DNA from: Channa striata
Taxonomy: Eukaryota; Chordata; Actinopteri; Anabantiformes; Channidae
Direction: 5' to 3'
DNA length: 64,000 nucleotides
NCBI GenBank assembly: GCA_033026295.1
Contig: CM065180.1
Location: forward strand, 23,675,023-23,739,022
Every line of letters begins with the position of its first letter. Position 1 is the first letter of the stretch. Position numbers and translations under genes: made by a program. The notes beneath the pieces were generated by a model that saw nothing but the letters and a program-made list of their open reading frames with translations, did no database searches and had not been told where the DNA came from. This document shows, one piece after another, positions 41,101 to 51,469 of the stretch.

Positions 41101-44100
41101 TATGAAACCATCCGTAACCCCGCATGTCGGATTTCTGTGGATTTTCAGGCGTGTTCCTGTCGCTGCAGAAAACTAAAAGCTGCTGTGACAGAGCCCAGAA
41201 ACAGCAGCCCGGCTACAGAGCACAGTGTCATCCAACACCTTTGGACTGCACTGAGGTCACTCTTTGTCCCAGTCGCTGACCCCGGTGGGAAGCAGATACA
41301 GGCCGTTGTCTCTGACTGAGTCTCACGAGAAACTGAGCATCACTATCTGCAAAACACACACACACGTGCATAAATGTTGCCTGACTTTACATCACAATCT
41401 CGGCTCGCTGTTTTCCTGCGAGCAGAGAAGGGAGGAAACTGCCTGGTGTACGTCTCAGGAGAGGAAGGGAGGAAGGAAGTCACTTTCTACTGTTAGGCGT
41501 GACCATGTGAAGGAGTGGGGGCCATCTGCTCCACAGTAGCTGTGGCGACCTGGATAACAAATCAGAGGATTATGGAACGATATCGCTACTCCCAGTCTGA
41601 ATCTGAATCTCCAGGTTTTTCCTCCTTTTGGCAGACGTGGATCCCTGGGACATGTATCATCACGTGGTGAGCACTCGCTCCTCCATCCATCCCTCGGTCT
41701 GGATATCCCCTCAAATCCAGTAAGTGGTTCCGCATTCTCCCCCTTGGATGTGGAGATCCATTACGGAGCAGCGGAGAGCTTTCACAGAGGCCCGTGCAGA
41801 ATTTATATGGAAAAATAAATATGAAACAAGAACCGACAACTCCATTTCCTTTCCAGGGAGCGCTTATTATGTCTGCACGTTGTTTGTTTAAAAGACTTCT
41901 GCAGATAAGTGGCTGTTAATGAAAAGAGGAGCGGGGTAATTAGCCGCTGGCATTCCTGATGCTTGGCGGGGACTTTAGCAGCAGCCACACATATTTGAAA
42001 TGTTTCTGAGGTGGGAGCAAAGTGTTTCATATTCCCCTAAAACTGTGTGGAATCCCCTGCTGACTCGCTGCGCTGGCGTCATTCTAATGAGGATCAGGGT
42101 TTTATCCGAGTATAATTGATCTGGTTGTCAGTCATTGCCTTTGTCTTCCCGTACAAAGACCCCCGTGTCGACAGCGCAGCAGGGAGGACGCTACCAGCCA
42201 AAGGAGCTTATTGCTCCGCTGCAGAGTTCCTTGATGCTTTTTAGGGGGAGAGAGGGGTGGCACAGGGGGTAAGTCGGGTAAGTGACACTGAGGAAGCGTG
42301 TCGTGTGCACAAACGGCGCTGTCACTGAGCTGGATGTGTCGGGTGGCAGCGCAGCAGGGGAGCTGGCTGCAGGTCTGAAGCTGGGCTGCAGAGCGTGTCA
42401 CTCCGCTGGCCCATTAATCATTCCCAGCCTGCGCTGCTTCAGCGCCTCAAAGGGGCTCGACGCACACGCACTAGGTGGTCCTGATGCCACCCTGGAAGCC
42501 CCGGTCGTCTCCGTGCAGACCGACGGCGGACTCAGAGAGCTGAGGATCCACACATACGCACCGACATCTGCATCTATTTGACGTCGGCTCGGGGAACAGC
42601 ATGGAGCCAAGTCAGCACACACAAACGAGGAGCCAAGAAAACAAACCACGTGAAGCGTTCCAGCCATTCAGGACCCGCTCACTGAACCGTACAGCGTCTA
42701 GATGTGCACAGACAAAAATGTGTCCCCTATATTTAGGTCACAGTTCGAACGAGTAACTGCATGTGGTGCAAATGTAGCAGTCAAAAGTTTGGAAGCTCAT
42801 CAGGAGAACACCGAAAATGTGCAAAGCAGGAATCAAAGGCTATTCAGAAGATGTCTTGAGTTAATTCACTACATAATTCCATACGCGTTCAATTTATACT
42901 TCTGGTGCCTTCAGTGAAAGTCTACAATGTAAATAGTCAAGAAAATAACGGAAAACCATCAATGAGAAGGTGTGTCCAAACTTTTGACGCGTACCGCAGG
43001 TTAAGTTAGCGTAAGTCATCTGAAGCCTGTTTTGGGTTACAAATATTACAAACATATCCAATGAGTATGTGTATTCAGCATCTTGAGAGTAATTTGTCTC
43101 AGCATAATAAGTCGGCGATTTCATCATGCGCAGTTTATAATTTGATTAAAAGCCTCAGAAAATCTTGAGAAATCTCTCTTTACACGAGGGACAAAGCCAA
43201 AAACCAGAACTGACTGGCTGCTCAGGAACATCTCAACAAATCAATGTCAGTGATCCACAAATGTACCACACCAAGAAACAACCGTATATAAACAACATCC
43301 AGAAACGCTGTCGCCTTCTCTGAGTCCGAGCTTCGTTAAAACGGACTGAGGTGAAGTGGAAAACTGCCATCTCCTTCATGCTGAAGAGGAGAGGAACCGT
43401 CCATCTTACTTCACCGACACAATACCGAACCACTTTCTGCACAACAACTGGTCACATTAGTAAAGACGAGCTGTCACTGAAAACATATTTCAGAATCAAG
43501 TCTGATTCTCTAACTTCATTTCATCTTTTTTGAGCAAGCAGAGCTTTGTCTTCTGAAGAAAGAAATCACTAAACTGTAGTTTGGCCAAACTACAAAACGT
43601 ACATGCGAGTATGACAAAAGTGATTTATTTAATGTAAAAATGTTAAAGTGCGGATTTATTGGAGTTAATATTTTAATGTATTTTCCACTTTCACATTTTT
43701 TAATGAGAAATAATCAGGGATCAGTATCAGGCAACGGGTTGGATCCCGCCTTTGTGTACTTGTACAGACCCTGATACCACGTTAACCTCCGCAGAGAGAG
43801 GTGGAAAAATGTCGGGTTTAAGATAATTGATGAGGACAAAAGTAAAACTGAATAATAACTCTGCTGTGCTAAACTGATCTAAAAGATCTAAGATTTCTCG
43901 AGAATATTTTACAAATATAATATTTGTGAATGACACTGAGGGTTTTATATAGTAACTCAAAGGTTACGTGGAGTTGTCTTTGTTTTCCAAAGTTCCTTTA
44001 CCTTCCAAATGTCCCTTAAATGAAGCTCCCTGGTGGCACATGCCACATGACCGCAGCGCCCCTGGTTCGACTCGGACTGGGGGGGTTCGACCATTGTCTA

Positions 44101-47100
44101 CTCCCACTCTCCCCCATGTTTCCTGTGAGCCTGCACTGTGGTCACCATCAAATAAAGACTGGGATGCAAGTTAAAACGAGAAAGCTATTGCAAAAGTAAA
44201 GCACAAAAAATGTCACGTGCACGTCCGCGACGGTTCCTAACTGCATCGCGTGATGTTGCAGAACCTCCCTGACCGCTGTGGTACCGGCATCACGCCGGTT
44301 TGTTGTGTTTGTTTGCAGGACACACACCGCAGCCACCGTTACGGTCGCACACAGAATCCATACTGCTCCACATTCCCGCCCTGATGCGTTCACGACACAA
44401 ACATTAAACCGACTGAGCCGTTCCTCTAAAACACCGAGCGCTTCTCCAAACCGCCGTCCATGCAGCGCAACAACATTCTTCACTTTGCTTTTTAAATCGT
44501 GAGCGAAGCCTCTCTGGCTCGAACCGTCATGTCTGTCTTGAATTATGAGCTCAACAAAACAAAATCCTCCAAACATGCAGCCTTTACCCAGAGGACACTG
44601 GATTGTAGTGGAGCATGAGTTGTTTAAGCCCCCCCCCCCTTCCCCAAATACTTGTCTTTGTTTTATGGTCTGCTTGTATACAGAGAAACCTCTTAGCAAA
44701 CTCACTTAGGCTTATGTTGCAAGAAAGACCTGAGGCCGTACAGTAATTTAAGACGTACTGTGCTGTGCTGCGAGTCCCAACATCAGCGTCCGTCACCGAA
44801 TGCAGCTTTTAGACACAGTGGGCACAGCAGCTTCCGGATGATCTGCTGAATCTGCAGGCCGTGCCTTCACTACGACAACATGCATCATTTTCATACCTCA
44901 GGAATGTGTTTTTTTATGCCTCTTTAACCCTTCAGAGTTTCACCTCAGGCACATGATTAGTTCAATGTGGAACATTATGGTCAAATCCAACGTTTTCAAA
45001 AGCAGCTGCAGATTCTTAACTGAAACTTGTACGTATTTCATATGTCATATATTTGTACGTTTTAAAATTAATCGTCCATCAGTCACACACCAAACCATTA
45101 GAAAACATGGAGCATTTCAGCCTGTCATTGCAGTTTCTTAAGGGGCTGTATGAACATATTAGGAAGGCGAAGGGTTCTACTAGTTCTCCTTCTTTATTCT
45201 TATGGTAAAAAATCCTACTAAACGACTGCGCGGTGATCGACACACCCACAAAATCCTGTGAGAATGTGAAAGTCTCACATGATACAAAAACAACTATGGC
45301 AGAAACCGGAAACTTTAACATTTACGCCTAAAAGAACCAAAGATGGAAAAAAAAAAAATCAAACAAAATCATGGATGTAAAGGTGAGGACAACGTGGACT
45401 AAAGATCCCACACAGGGACAACAAGAGTTTTCTCTACAATTGTTCTACTTTTGTTTTTTTCTTGGTTCGATACATTAAGTGTACGAGCCGAACTGTGGAC
45501 GACGTCTCTGCCGAGAGCCGCCGAGTAAGAAAAGGGGCGGAGACAGACATGGTCAAAAAGGTAATGGTGGATAACGCTGTGGAGGTGCACGGTTTCTTAC
45601 CGTGTTCTGATCTATAACTTTATCAAACATCGATACGTTCAGGTAAAACTGTAGTTACGGCTGGTGTCAGCGGGAGCTGACAAAGCAAAGAAGGTGTGAC
45701 ATCATCAGAAATGAAGCGAAGACGATGCGCGGCAGGAACAGCGATTGATGGTAATGGTCACGAAAGGCCTGACCTCTGGAGAAACACACAGGTCGCTCTG
45801 CACGATACGAAACCGATATTAAAAACACGAGAACGTTTAAAACGCTAAACTTTTAATGGCACTGATCAAATCGAGCGAAGCGACGAGCGTCTGTTAAATG
45901 CTTTGTTCATGAATCCTCCTTGGACACGAATCACGTTATGCTGACTCCGCTCTGACTCATTTCACACATAACCAGGAAACGTGTCGGCCGTTCAGTTTGG
46001 TCTTCGGACCAGGTTCTCACGAGTCCTGAGGGTTCAGCTGCACTCGTCTTCGACTCATCCACGTACTTTAGATAATCTGACTCCCGCTGTGCGATGGTGG
46101 GATGTTTTTCCAGGTGCTTCATGCTGCGTGAATGTTCACTTACCTGAAACGCACAAAGATTTTTCCCTATAGTCTCTAACAGTTCAACATTACTCCTGCC
46201 GTTTCTGAAAACGCACTTTGTCGACCTGTGTTCAAGTCTTTCTCTCATTCAAACTATTTCCTCGGTCTGTTTGAAGATCGGGACAGTTGCTGCGAACTCG
46301 AGAAACAGTCACTAGACTCACTAGTGTGGATCCAAATAAACAGGTCGAGAGCCCGATGCACATGTTCCTGACCCGTTTGAAATGTTCACCACTGGACGCT
46401 GCTGCATCTGGCTAAATCAGCTCCCAGAGAAAAGGTCAAAGGTCAGGCTGATCTGTGAGGACCGAGCTGATGCTGTCCTGATGAGCAAAACCCACTCGCA
46501 CATTGGACGTTTTCATTAGGTGCACGTGTTTAAATCTACACTCTCACACCCTCGGGAGGCAGCCAGGCAGCCCCAGAGCTCCAGCGGGTCAGAAACGGCA
46601 AGTCTTGATGTGAAAACGAGCAGGAAACTGTGAATATTGGACCTGTCATGAATAAAGGGTAAAGACTTTCAGCGTCTGGTTGTGCAAATGCAAACCAGCT
46701 TGAACTCTGGCACGTGTGTATTATTCGTGACTTTGAGTGTGTGTGTTTGTTCACCTTCCACCTTCTTTACCAGCGGATCTACTGGTGTTTGGTAGTGGGC
46801 CAGTACCACCATGTGCTGCACAGACTGGGAGCAGAGCCAGCAGGCCGGCGATACAATCAGAAACCTACTCCGCCGCCTCCTGGGTGGCAAACATGTTGAC
46901 TCTTCCTCGCAAAAATGTGCGTGTAGTTTAATAAGCAAAATACGGAGCAGAGCACAAAACAAAAGTCTTTGTAGCCGGACAGATGGCGTCGGAGTTCTGT
47001 CCCACAACACAGGATGTCTCCGTGAGACGACAAGTCTCTGAAGCCAGAAGAACGTCTGCAAACCGTGGGACCAGACACGTGGAGGTGCTGCGCTCCGAAA

Positions 47101-50100
47101 GCATGTCACAGGAAACAAGGTGAACGGCATGGCAGGAAGTGACACGTCCGAGCGACTGTGGCCGCCGTCAACTTCCCTCAGAACCCACTTGGCAAAACAG
47201 AAGTTTCCCACAGCTCCGCTCGGCGCCATCAGTCAGGCCGGAGCGGAGCGAACACGGGCAGAATGTGAAGCAGCTGCTGTTACCGAGTGTGTCTCAGCTC
47301 ACGGCTTCATACGTACAAACACTTTGATTCCATTAATGGAGTAAAGCTCATCATTTGCACGTTCTAGTGGGTTTGAAGTTTTGAAGGAAACTTTTAGTAA
47401 ACTAGTAAAATGTTTGTATATCGTTCGGTTTCATGGAAACTCTGAAATATGTGTTTAAAATATTTGTTACGGTTACTGTCTGTCAGAGGTGATAAGTTAC
47501 TAAGTACATTTACTGGTACATGTACTTTACTGGAATATTTCCAGTTTACTTTAGAGAAACATTTTTCTAGAGTTTTATTTTAGGTTATTAATACTAAATC
47601 TAATGGGGGGAAATTAGTTAATTACCTTTCAGCTCATTAAGTCGTTAAAATCTGATCAACTTTAGCTGCTGTGCCATTTTTATTCCTGTGTAACTCTGGT
47701 CATTATCTGTTGGTAGTTTGTGTGTTTTCATACCTCAAATAAAGAAAAGAGTGAAGTTTCCTTTTAGGAAAACACTTTCACTTGACGATCGACATCATCA
47801 GCGTGTCCACCCCCCAAAGAAAACCGTTTCCCTTCCCCCCTACTTTTGTTTTGTGTTTTGGCAGCTGTGCATCTCATTTTGGTCCCAGTTTATGAATTTT
47901 GTCTTTTGTGTCCATTTGTGGTCATTCTGCATGTTATTTGAACCCGTGTTACCCAGTGAAACACTTTGCTTCACACACACACACAGAGACAGTCTATTTG
48001 TCAAACGGGCAAATGACCCGAGCCCCCAAATTCAGGGTCTTACCCACAGACACCTCAGCAGTCGGACTCGAACACGGATCCCCGCTGCCCGTTTCCTTTT
48101 CCACAGTGTGAAATGTGAGTAGCACTCGAGCGTTTGGTGTGATCTGGATCTGTAACCCACTGTGACAGGGGGGCACCAGAGGTGCTGAGGGGGACACACA
48201 CACACTTAAGTCATGCAACTCTAAACGCGCCATGACAACATGATGGCAACGCTGCTTTTCTCCTTCCTCTCCTCCTCACTCCGTCCTAATTTGTGGGGGG
48301 GGGCCCGGACAAATCTCTCTGTATCCCCACAGCCAGCCCTCAATGGAAACCCCCCCTCCGCTCCCCAGGGTCGTCTTCTTTCATGCCGAGGTGTCAGGCC
48401 CCCCGTATTATTTCCTCTGTGGAAGACGGGCTCCGTCTGGCTTCTCTGTGGCTTTACGGGATGACACCAGTGGCACAAAAAGGCAGATCGTGAAGGGGGG
48501 GGGGGGGTCCGGCTGACAGCGAGATGGATGCCACAAGTGACAAGCTTTTGTTTCAGGAAAATAAACTCACATGCTGGCTCTGCAGGGGCCAAAGGGAACA
48601 ACTTGTTCACTTGTTCCGTTTGGTTGAGCAAACCGTGGCAGTGTTACAACTTGTTGCTTTTCCAGGTCCAGCTCAGGGGGCTGGGCTGTTGATACAAGCC
48701 CCCCCGTCCCGCTGGAAATAAGCATCTCAGCCTACAATCAAATCTCGGATCTGGCTTCAAATGACCTCGCGCTTTGTCCTCGCCCCTGAATGCTTTACTG
48801 GCTCTAAAGTGGCAGTTTATACTCGACGTGCCAAAAATGCCAATAAAACCGCCCTAATCGCCCTGCGACCTGCAACAGCATCCGCCTGCGAGCAGAAGCG
48901 ACTTCCTGGTCCGGGTTTATTATTATATTTATTATTATTTTAAATTAAGGAACCAAGAGTGTGTTAATGAGATGGGAAACACGGGGAAAACATTTGATTT
49001 ATCATGCACGAATTGAGCTGATTTTATGATTTTATTATCCAAACATTTTATTAACAGACGCAATTTATTAAACCCCGAGTTCTGCTGTTTTCCGTGTTTG
49101 TGTCAACACCACTTTAGTTTGTTTGGAAAAATTATTTGACTCAGAAAAGATGTTAATTTATTTAAATTGGTTTAAATTTAAAAAAATAATCCGAATAAAC
49201 TGGATCGTTTTTTTTCCTGCGTTGGATTTTAACTCGAGGCCTTAACGGATTCGCGTTTAAGTAAATTTATCAAATATTAGTAAAAACACTCAATAAAAAT
49301 AAGAAAAGAACATCATCTTTCCAGCCGAGTCGCGTCCGGTAATTTTAAAAAAACGAATTTAAAGCTCAGATTCACACTTTCACATTCGGTCTGTGCGTCA
49401 TTCTTGTGCGTAAAAACGCGGCGGCGTGTTACAGTCACTCGCCCCGAATCCGGCGTGAAGGACAAACTGAGCGGATTCTTACCCACACACTCGTTGGCTT
49501 CTCGGGCCGTGGCGCGCTGCCAGGGCCGGTCGTAGTGGAAGGGTTTGCACCTGTCGCACTCCGGCCCCGCCGTGTTGTGCTTGCACTCACACACCAGATT
49601 CCCTTCTCGGTCCTTGACGCATTTCGAAGCGTGTCCGTTGCACTTGCAGCGTCCGCCGACCTGCAGGTCCGACACGGCGTAAAAATAGGAGTCGCGGGCC
49701 AGTTCCGAGTCGTCCTCGTTCTCGTCCCCGAAGGTGTGGAGCCGGCTGAAGATCACCTTGATGTCGGTGGCCGTCACCCAGTCCTGCAGCACCGGGGAGT
49801 TGTCGAAGTCGTGCGCCGACGGTCTGCCGTCGAGGGTGCTGAAGGCGATGAGGCCGCCGGTCAGGGGGTGCATGTCGGTGTGGGAGTCCGTGCAGATCGC
49901 CTCCTGCTCGTTCTGCTTGGTGATGGTCGCCCTGTTCTGCCGGTTGTACATTTTCTTGCACTGGGTGGAGTAAAACTGGAAGGGGACCCACGATTTGCCG
50001 TAGTCCATGGATTTGTAGATGGCCATGGACTCGGGTCTGGGTGAGCAGAACTGCAGGCTCACGTAGGTGACCTCGAACTTCTTGCCCAGGGACAGCGTGA

Positions 50101-50500
50101 GCGTGACGTTCTGCGGGTACTGCATGTAGTTTTCAGACTGCCAGCAGGTGAGGTTGTGCGGGTTGTTCAGGTCCGTTAGATACGCAGGTGGATGGGACTT
50201 CTTGGGGTCGCCGGCGTCGCACGTGTGACAGTCCCTCGTCCTCTCCTCGCCCTTCTCGCTCACCACGCAGTACCTGGCGGCCGGGTTCCCGCAGGTGCTG
50301 GACACCCGAACGTCCTTCCCGAAGGCGGAGTTGACGAAGTCGGGGATGCATCTCCGCGGGTTCCCGTTCTCATCATAGCACGGGTCCGGGGGAGAAGACT
50401 GCGCGGCAAACATGCTCAGCCCGTATCCGGCCAAAACCGCCTTGGTGAGCGCAGCGGACGCTATCACCAAGGTGACCCAGACCTCCAGGACCCTGCGCAT
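17938..50500 (-). CDS. ntn1: netrin-1, complete coding region in six coding exons
   Basis: Secreted axon-guidance and morphogenic protein of the laminin superfamily, a ligand of DCC/neogenin and UNC5 receptors. Joined coding exons give 601 residues (human netrin-1 has 604). Visible in order: hydrophobic signal peptide (about 1-24); laminin N-terminal domain (about 40-283) with two N-glycosylation sequons (NLT, NVT); three laminin-type EGF repeats (about 285-339, 340-402, 403-452); a short Ser/Thr/Glu linker (453-470); and a C-terminal netrin-like (NTR) domain (about 471-601) that keeps the RGD tripeptide of mammalian netrin-1. All five introns interrupt codons in phase 1, and every splice site is GT-AG. 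The gene is divergent from pik3r5, as in human. Oddity: the protein ends at the last NTR cysteine (GKC-stop), lacking the basic KKA tail of human. Netrin-1 identity is very secure; which teleost paralogue (ntn1a or ntn1b) cannot be decided here. Confidence 0.97.
19499..19535. repeat. (GT)n microsatellite with G run
   Basis: About 14 GT units followed by a G-rich tail. Confidence 0.95.
20465..20477. promoter_or_regulatory. candidate paired-homeodomain P3 dimer site
   Basis: ctaatgaaattag: two inverted TAAT half-sites with a 3-bp spacer, matching the P3 consensus (TAAT NNN ATTA) for paired-class homeodomain dimers. A further TAATT follows 10 bp later. It lies inside a block that reads like conserved non-coding DNA; function is inferred. 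Confidence 0.35.
21715..21900 (+). mobile_element. LINE-derived 3' tail fragment
   Basis: The phrases ctggttgaggcaggtggccg, gcctggttctgttgga and agggagtttttccttc match the conserved 3' untranslated tail of a very common fish LINE family. No coding sequence is left. Confidence 0.6.
23281..23355 (-). CDS. ntn1: ntn1 coding exon 5: start of NTR domain
   Basis: 75 nt, phase 1 on both sides. The acceptor is tttttccccag|at (AG at 23357-23356) and the donor tttg|gtgag (23280-23279). It encodes residues 471-495, DCESHCKASKGKMKIT then MKKYCKKDF. It carries the first cysteines of the NTR module and a basic, heparin-binding-like stretch. Confidence 0.96.
23356..25443 (-). other. ntn1 intron between coding exons 4 and 5
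   Basis: 2.1 kb. About 23800-24580 has low-divergence-looking, homeodomain-motif-rich sequence suggestive of a regulatory element. No exon found. Confidence 0.8.
25444..25497 (-). CDS. ntn1: ntn1 coding exon 4: linker between EGF repeats and NTR domain
   Basis: 54-nt micro-exon, phase 1 on both sides. The acceptor is gtctcgcag|ag and the donor tcag|gtgag (25443-25442). It encodes residues 453-470, KIPAASPTATYSSYEEPS. It aligns to the human linker KIPVAPPTTAASSVEEPE with the same length but low identity. Supported by the exact frame, the splice sites and its position between two unmistakable exons. Confidence 0.93.
25498..27443 (-). other. ntn1 intron between coding exons 3 and 4
   Basis: 1.9 kb. 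Unremarkable except for one fragment (26612) of the palindromic MITE family. Confidence 0.8.
27444..27593 (-). CDS. ntn1: ntn1 coding exon 3: laminin EGF repeat 3
   Basis: 150 nt, phase 1 on both sides. The acceptor is ctgtgcag|cg (AG at 27595-27594) and the donor atca|gtaag (27443-27442). It encodes residues 403-452, [20 protein letters not shown]... through QQSRSPIAPCI. This V-3 module is the most conserved EGF repeat of netrin-1; in mammalian netrin-1 it contributes to DCC binding (family knowledge). Confidence 0.97.
28139..28167. repeat. (GT)n microsatellite
   Basis: About 14 GT units in the intron between EGF exons 2 and 3 of ntn1. Confidence 0.95.
28745..28805 (+). mobile_element. tRNA-derived SINE fragment
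   Basis: ggggctcagttggtagagtg resembles a tRNA D-arm/A-box, but no matching B-box or cloverleaf follows, so this is a SINE head fragment rather than a tRNA gene. Confidence 0.5.
28981..29007. repeat. (GT)n followed by (G)n
   Basis: Eight GT units then 11 G, a potential G-rich structured tract. Confidence 0.9.
30377..30662. repeat. tandem repeat of a ~135-bp fish dispersed repeat
   Basis: The landmark tctaatcagtt recurs at 30377, 30511 and 30646 (period 134-135). Between landmarks, shared blocks include gttcctg..., gggacaga..tgaggt and the cattgaccttt or taaccttga segments. The unit resembles a repeat found in many euteleosts. Two full diverged monomers plus a start of a third. Confidence 0.8.
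32130..32318 (-). CDS. ntn1: ntn1 coding exon 2: laminin EGF repeat 2
   Basis: 189 nt, phase 1 on both sides. The acceptor is tctctgcccag|cc (AG at 32320-32319) and the donor aaag|gtaac (32129-32128). It encodes residues 340-402 (ACHCNLHARRCRFNMELYKL... to the RRACK end) and completes an eight-cysteine laminin-type EGF module matching human netrin-1 almost residue for residue. Human has ACNC where this has ACHC. Confidence 0.97.
33744..33771. repeat. (CA)n microsatellite
   Basis: Fourteen CA units. Confidence 0.95.
35025..35200 (-). mobile_element. tRNA-derived SINE, reverse orientation
   Basis: Contains tttggaggaacatgcaaact, ccacacaggaaggct and a degenerate antisense tRNA head (ggattcaaactgtcgacctt through ggctgtgaggctgcag). 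This is the hallmark order of a widespread teleost SINE family read in reverse. Its 3' half is truncated. Confidence 0.75.
38157..38193. repeat. (GT)n microsatellite
   Basis: Eighteen GT units in the long ntn1 intron. Confidence 0.97.
38915..39055 (+). mobile_element. tRNA-derived SINE, internally deleted
   Basis: Starts gggtggcacagtggtagagt (A-box), with acggtttgaatcctga as B-box, then jumps to the SINE 3' end (gcagggtagatcccacctct, followed by aagcggctaaagataacgaa and a tga/ata-rich tail). Same family as the reverse copy at 35025-35200, with the middle missing. Confidence 0.8.
42775..43010 (-). mobile_element. Tc1-like DNA transposon relic
   Basis: Two sites read agtcaaaagtttgga (start of the relic) and aggtgtgtccaaacttttga (terminus). 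Between them lie gctcatcaggagaac, gtgcaaagcaggaatc, acataattccatac, tgccttcagtgaaagtctac and caatgagaaggtgtgtcc, all typical of the terminal part of a fish Tc1-like transposon. The transposase frame is deleted. Confidence 0.75.
43100..43550 (+). mobile_element. possible second Tc1-like relic
   Basis: Contains ctggctgctcaggaacatct, ccagaaac and a KWKTA-like reading reminiscent of the KWKxVLWSDE segment of Tc1 transposases. Badly decayed; limits are uncertain and a different origin is possible. Confidence 0.35.
44005..44167 (+). mobile_element. tRNA-derived SINE
   Basis: aagctccctggtggcacatg begins the tRNA-related head and gcccctggttcgactcggac supplies the B-box (ggttcga). A pyrimidine-rich body (tctactcccactctccccca) and the tail tcaaataaagactgggatgc follow. 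Different family from the copies at 35025 and 38915. Confidence 0.7.
47487..47575. repeat. fragment of a common teleost interspersed repeat
   Basis: The order aagttactaagtacatttac, tggtacatgtactttactgg and aatatttcc matches a very frequent fish DNA-element-type repeat. Confidence 0.6.
49483..50500 (-). CDS. ntn1: ntn1 coding exon 1: signal peptide, laminin N-terminal domain, EGF repeat 1
   Basis: Starts at the ATG on 50498-50500 (MRRVLEVW...), with A at -3. No in-frame ATG lies between this codon and the upstream 3' splice site. It encodes residues 1-339 plus the first base of codon 340. It contains motifs nearly invariant in netrin-1: DENGNPRRCIPDFVN, YVSLQFCSPRPESMAIYKS, DGRPSAHDFDNSPVLQDW and HNTAGPECDRCKPFHYDRPW. 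The donor is g|gtaag at 49482-49481. A 212-residue reading frame on the opposite strand is only its shadow. Confidence 0.98.
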
Positions 50501-50520
50501 TGTAGTCCGTGCGCCGCTGG
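50501..50520 (-). other. 3' splice site and 5' UTR segment just upstream of the ntn1 ATG
   Basis: On the minus strand, a branch-point-like CTGAC and the tract tgtttctccccag end with AG at 50518-50517, leaving 16 nt of 5' UTR (50516-50501) before the ATG. This implies that the first ntn1 exon is non-coding and lies upstream. Mammalian NTN1 has the same arrangement (known from the family). I could not place the donor of that upstream exon; aggtag near 50646-50651 and gagag|gtgaag near 50758-50768 are weak candidates. Confidence 0.7.
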
Positions 50521-50726
50521 GGAGAAACACAGTCAGGATTAACAAGTGACAGGAAACCAAGTCGGTGGAGGCACCAGCGAAGCATGCAACGCAATCAATG
50601 TGTAGGAAATATTCTTAGCGAGAGAGGAAAACTCCACCCAGGCCACTACCTCCAAAAAAACTCCTCAGTCTGAAGTGAGCGCAACTCCCGACAATCTGGG
50701 ACCAGCCGAACCCGGTTACGCGCGGA

Positions 50727-50727
<1 letters not shown>

Positions 50728-50757
<30 letters not shown>
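50728..50757. repeat. (GCT)10 trinucleotide repeat
   Basis: Ten perfect GCT units (CAG/AGC on the ntn1 strand), about 230 bp upstream of the ntn1 ATG. It may lie in the 5' non-coding exon or the first intron. Confidence 0.97.
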
Positions 50758-50758
<1 letters not shown>

Positions 50759-51469
50759 CACCTCTCTGTCAAATCCCCAGACACACGTAAGAATGGCAGA
50801 GGCCCAGCTGGCTCCGAGACTCCCTCCGCCTGTCACACCTCTGCCCACCTCTATCTCTTTCTGCTGGAGGAGGAGAAGGGGCTCCGCTCCCCGCGCGCAG
50901 CCGGAGCCTCCCGGGAAGCAGAGGGAGCAGCGACATCTTCCGGGACAGAGCTTGAACTACAAATCAAACGCTGACCCCGCAGTTCACACGTTGATCGAAA
51001 TCACCTACTAAAGCCACACAGTCCGGTTAAAGCGCCAGAAGAAACGCGGTCATCAGCGTCTCCTGCTGTTCCAGACTTTTATTTTGAAGTCCGTCAGCCC
51101 GCTTCCGGCTTAGCAGTCATTAAGACACAATTAGTCCTGATCACTTTCAGCTGGGCCTCCGTGTTAGCAGCACTGCTTCCCCCAGAGACTCTCCAGTCGT
51201 TCCTGGACCTTCTGTCTGCTCCCCTGAAGCCCCGGGTGCCTCTTGAAACCTCTGTCTCTCACTGTCTGACGGATACAGACCACAGACCTGGTCTAGTCTT
51301 TCTCTTCCGTCCAGCTGCCTTCACCCGCGACTCTGCTGTGTCTCTCGCCCTGCGTCTGCATCCTCCATGGGAGAACGATGGCGGCCATTTTGCTGTGATC
51401 GTGTTTACCCCAGTTCACCAGGCAACAAAAGCGAAAAAGCCAAATGTTAATAAATTTTTTAAAGAGCGA

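Larger units (their letters stand above)
32319..49482 (-). other. ntn1 17.2-kb intron between coding exons 1 and 2
   Basis: The longest intron, as in other vertebrate NTN1 genes. Holds three SINEs, Tc1-like relics, microsatellites and a candidate conserved block around 41600-42130. Two reading frames of about 185 codons (44148-44705 and 46669-47229, minus) have no protein resemblance. Confidence 0.85.

Noticed and set aside
44148..44705. 185-codon minus-strand frame in the long ntn1 intron
   Set aside because: No recognisable domain; begins in the tail of a SINE and includes a C-homopolymer. Possibly part of an unrecognised transposon, but unsupported.
46669..47229. 186-codon minus-strand frame
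   Set aside because: No motif or family resemblance, no splice-site chain; a chance open frame in GC-richer DNA.
49313..49482. Extension of the ntn1 first coding exon frame beyond ECV
   Set aside because: Sequence after the gtaag donor (GKNPLS...) is intronic; homology resumes exactly at the next acceptor 17 kb away.
49406..50044. 212-codon open frame on the plus strand
   Set aside because: Antisense shadow of the highly conserved, GC-rich ntn1 first coding exon; composition Val/Gly/Arg-rich with no family resemblance.
50501..50560. Upstream in-frame start extending netrin by 20 residues
   Set aside because: The codon at 50558-50560 is TTG, not ATG, and the segment is a polypyrimidine tract and 3' splice site.
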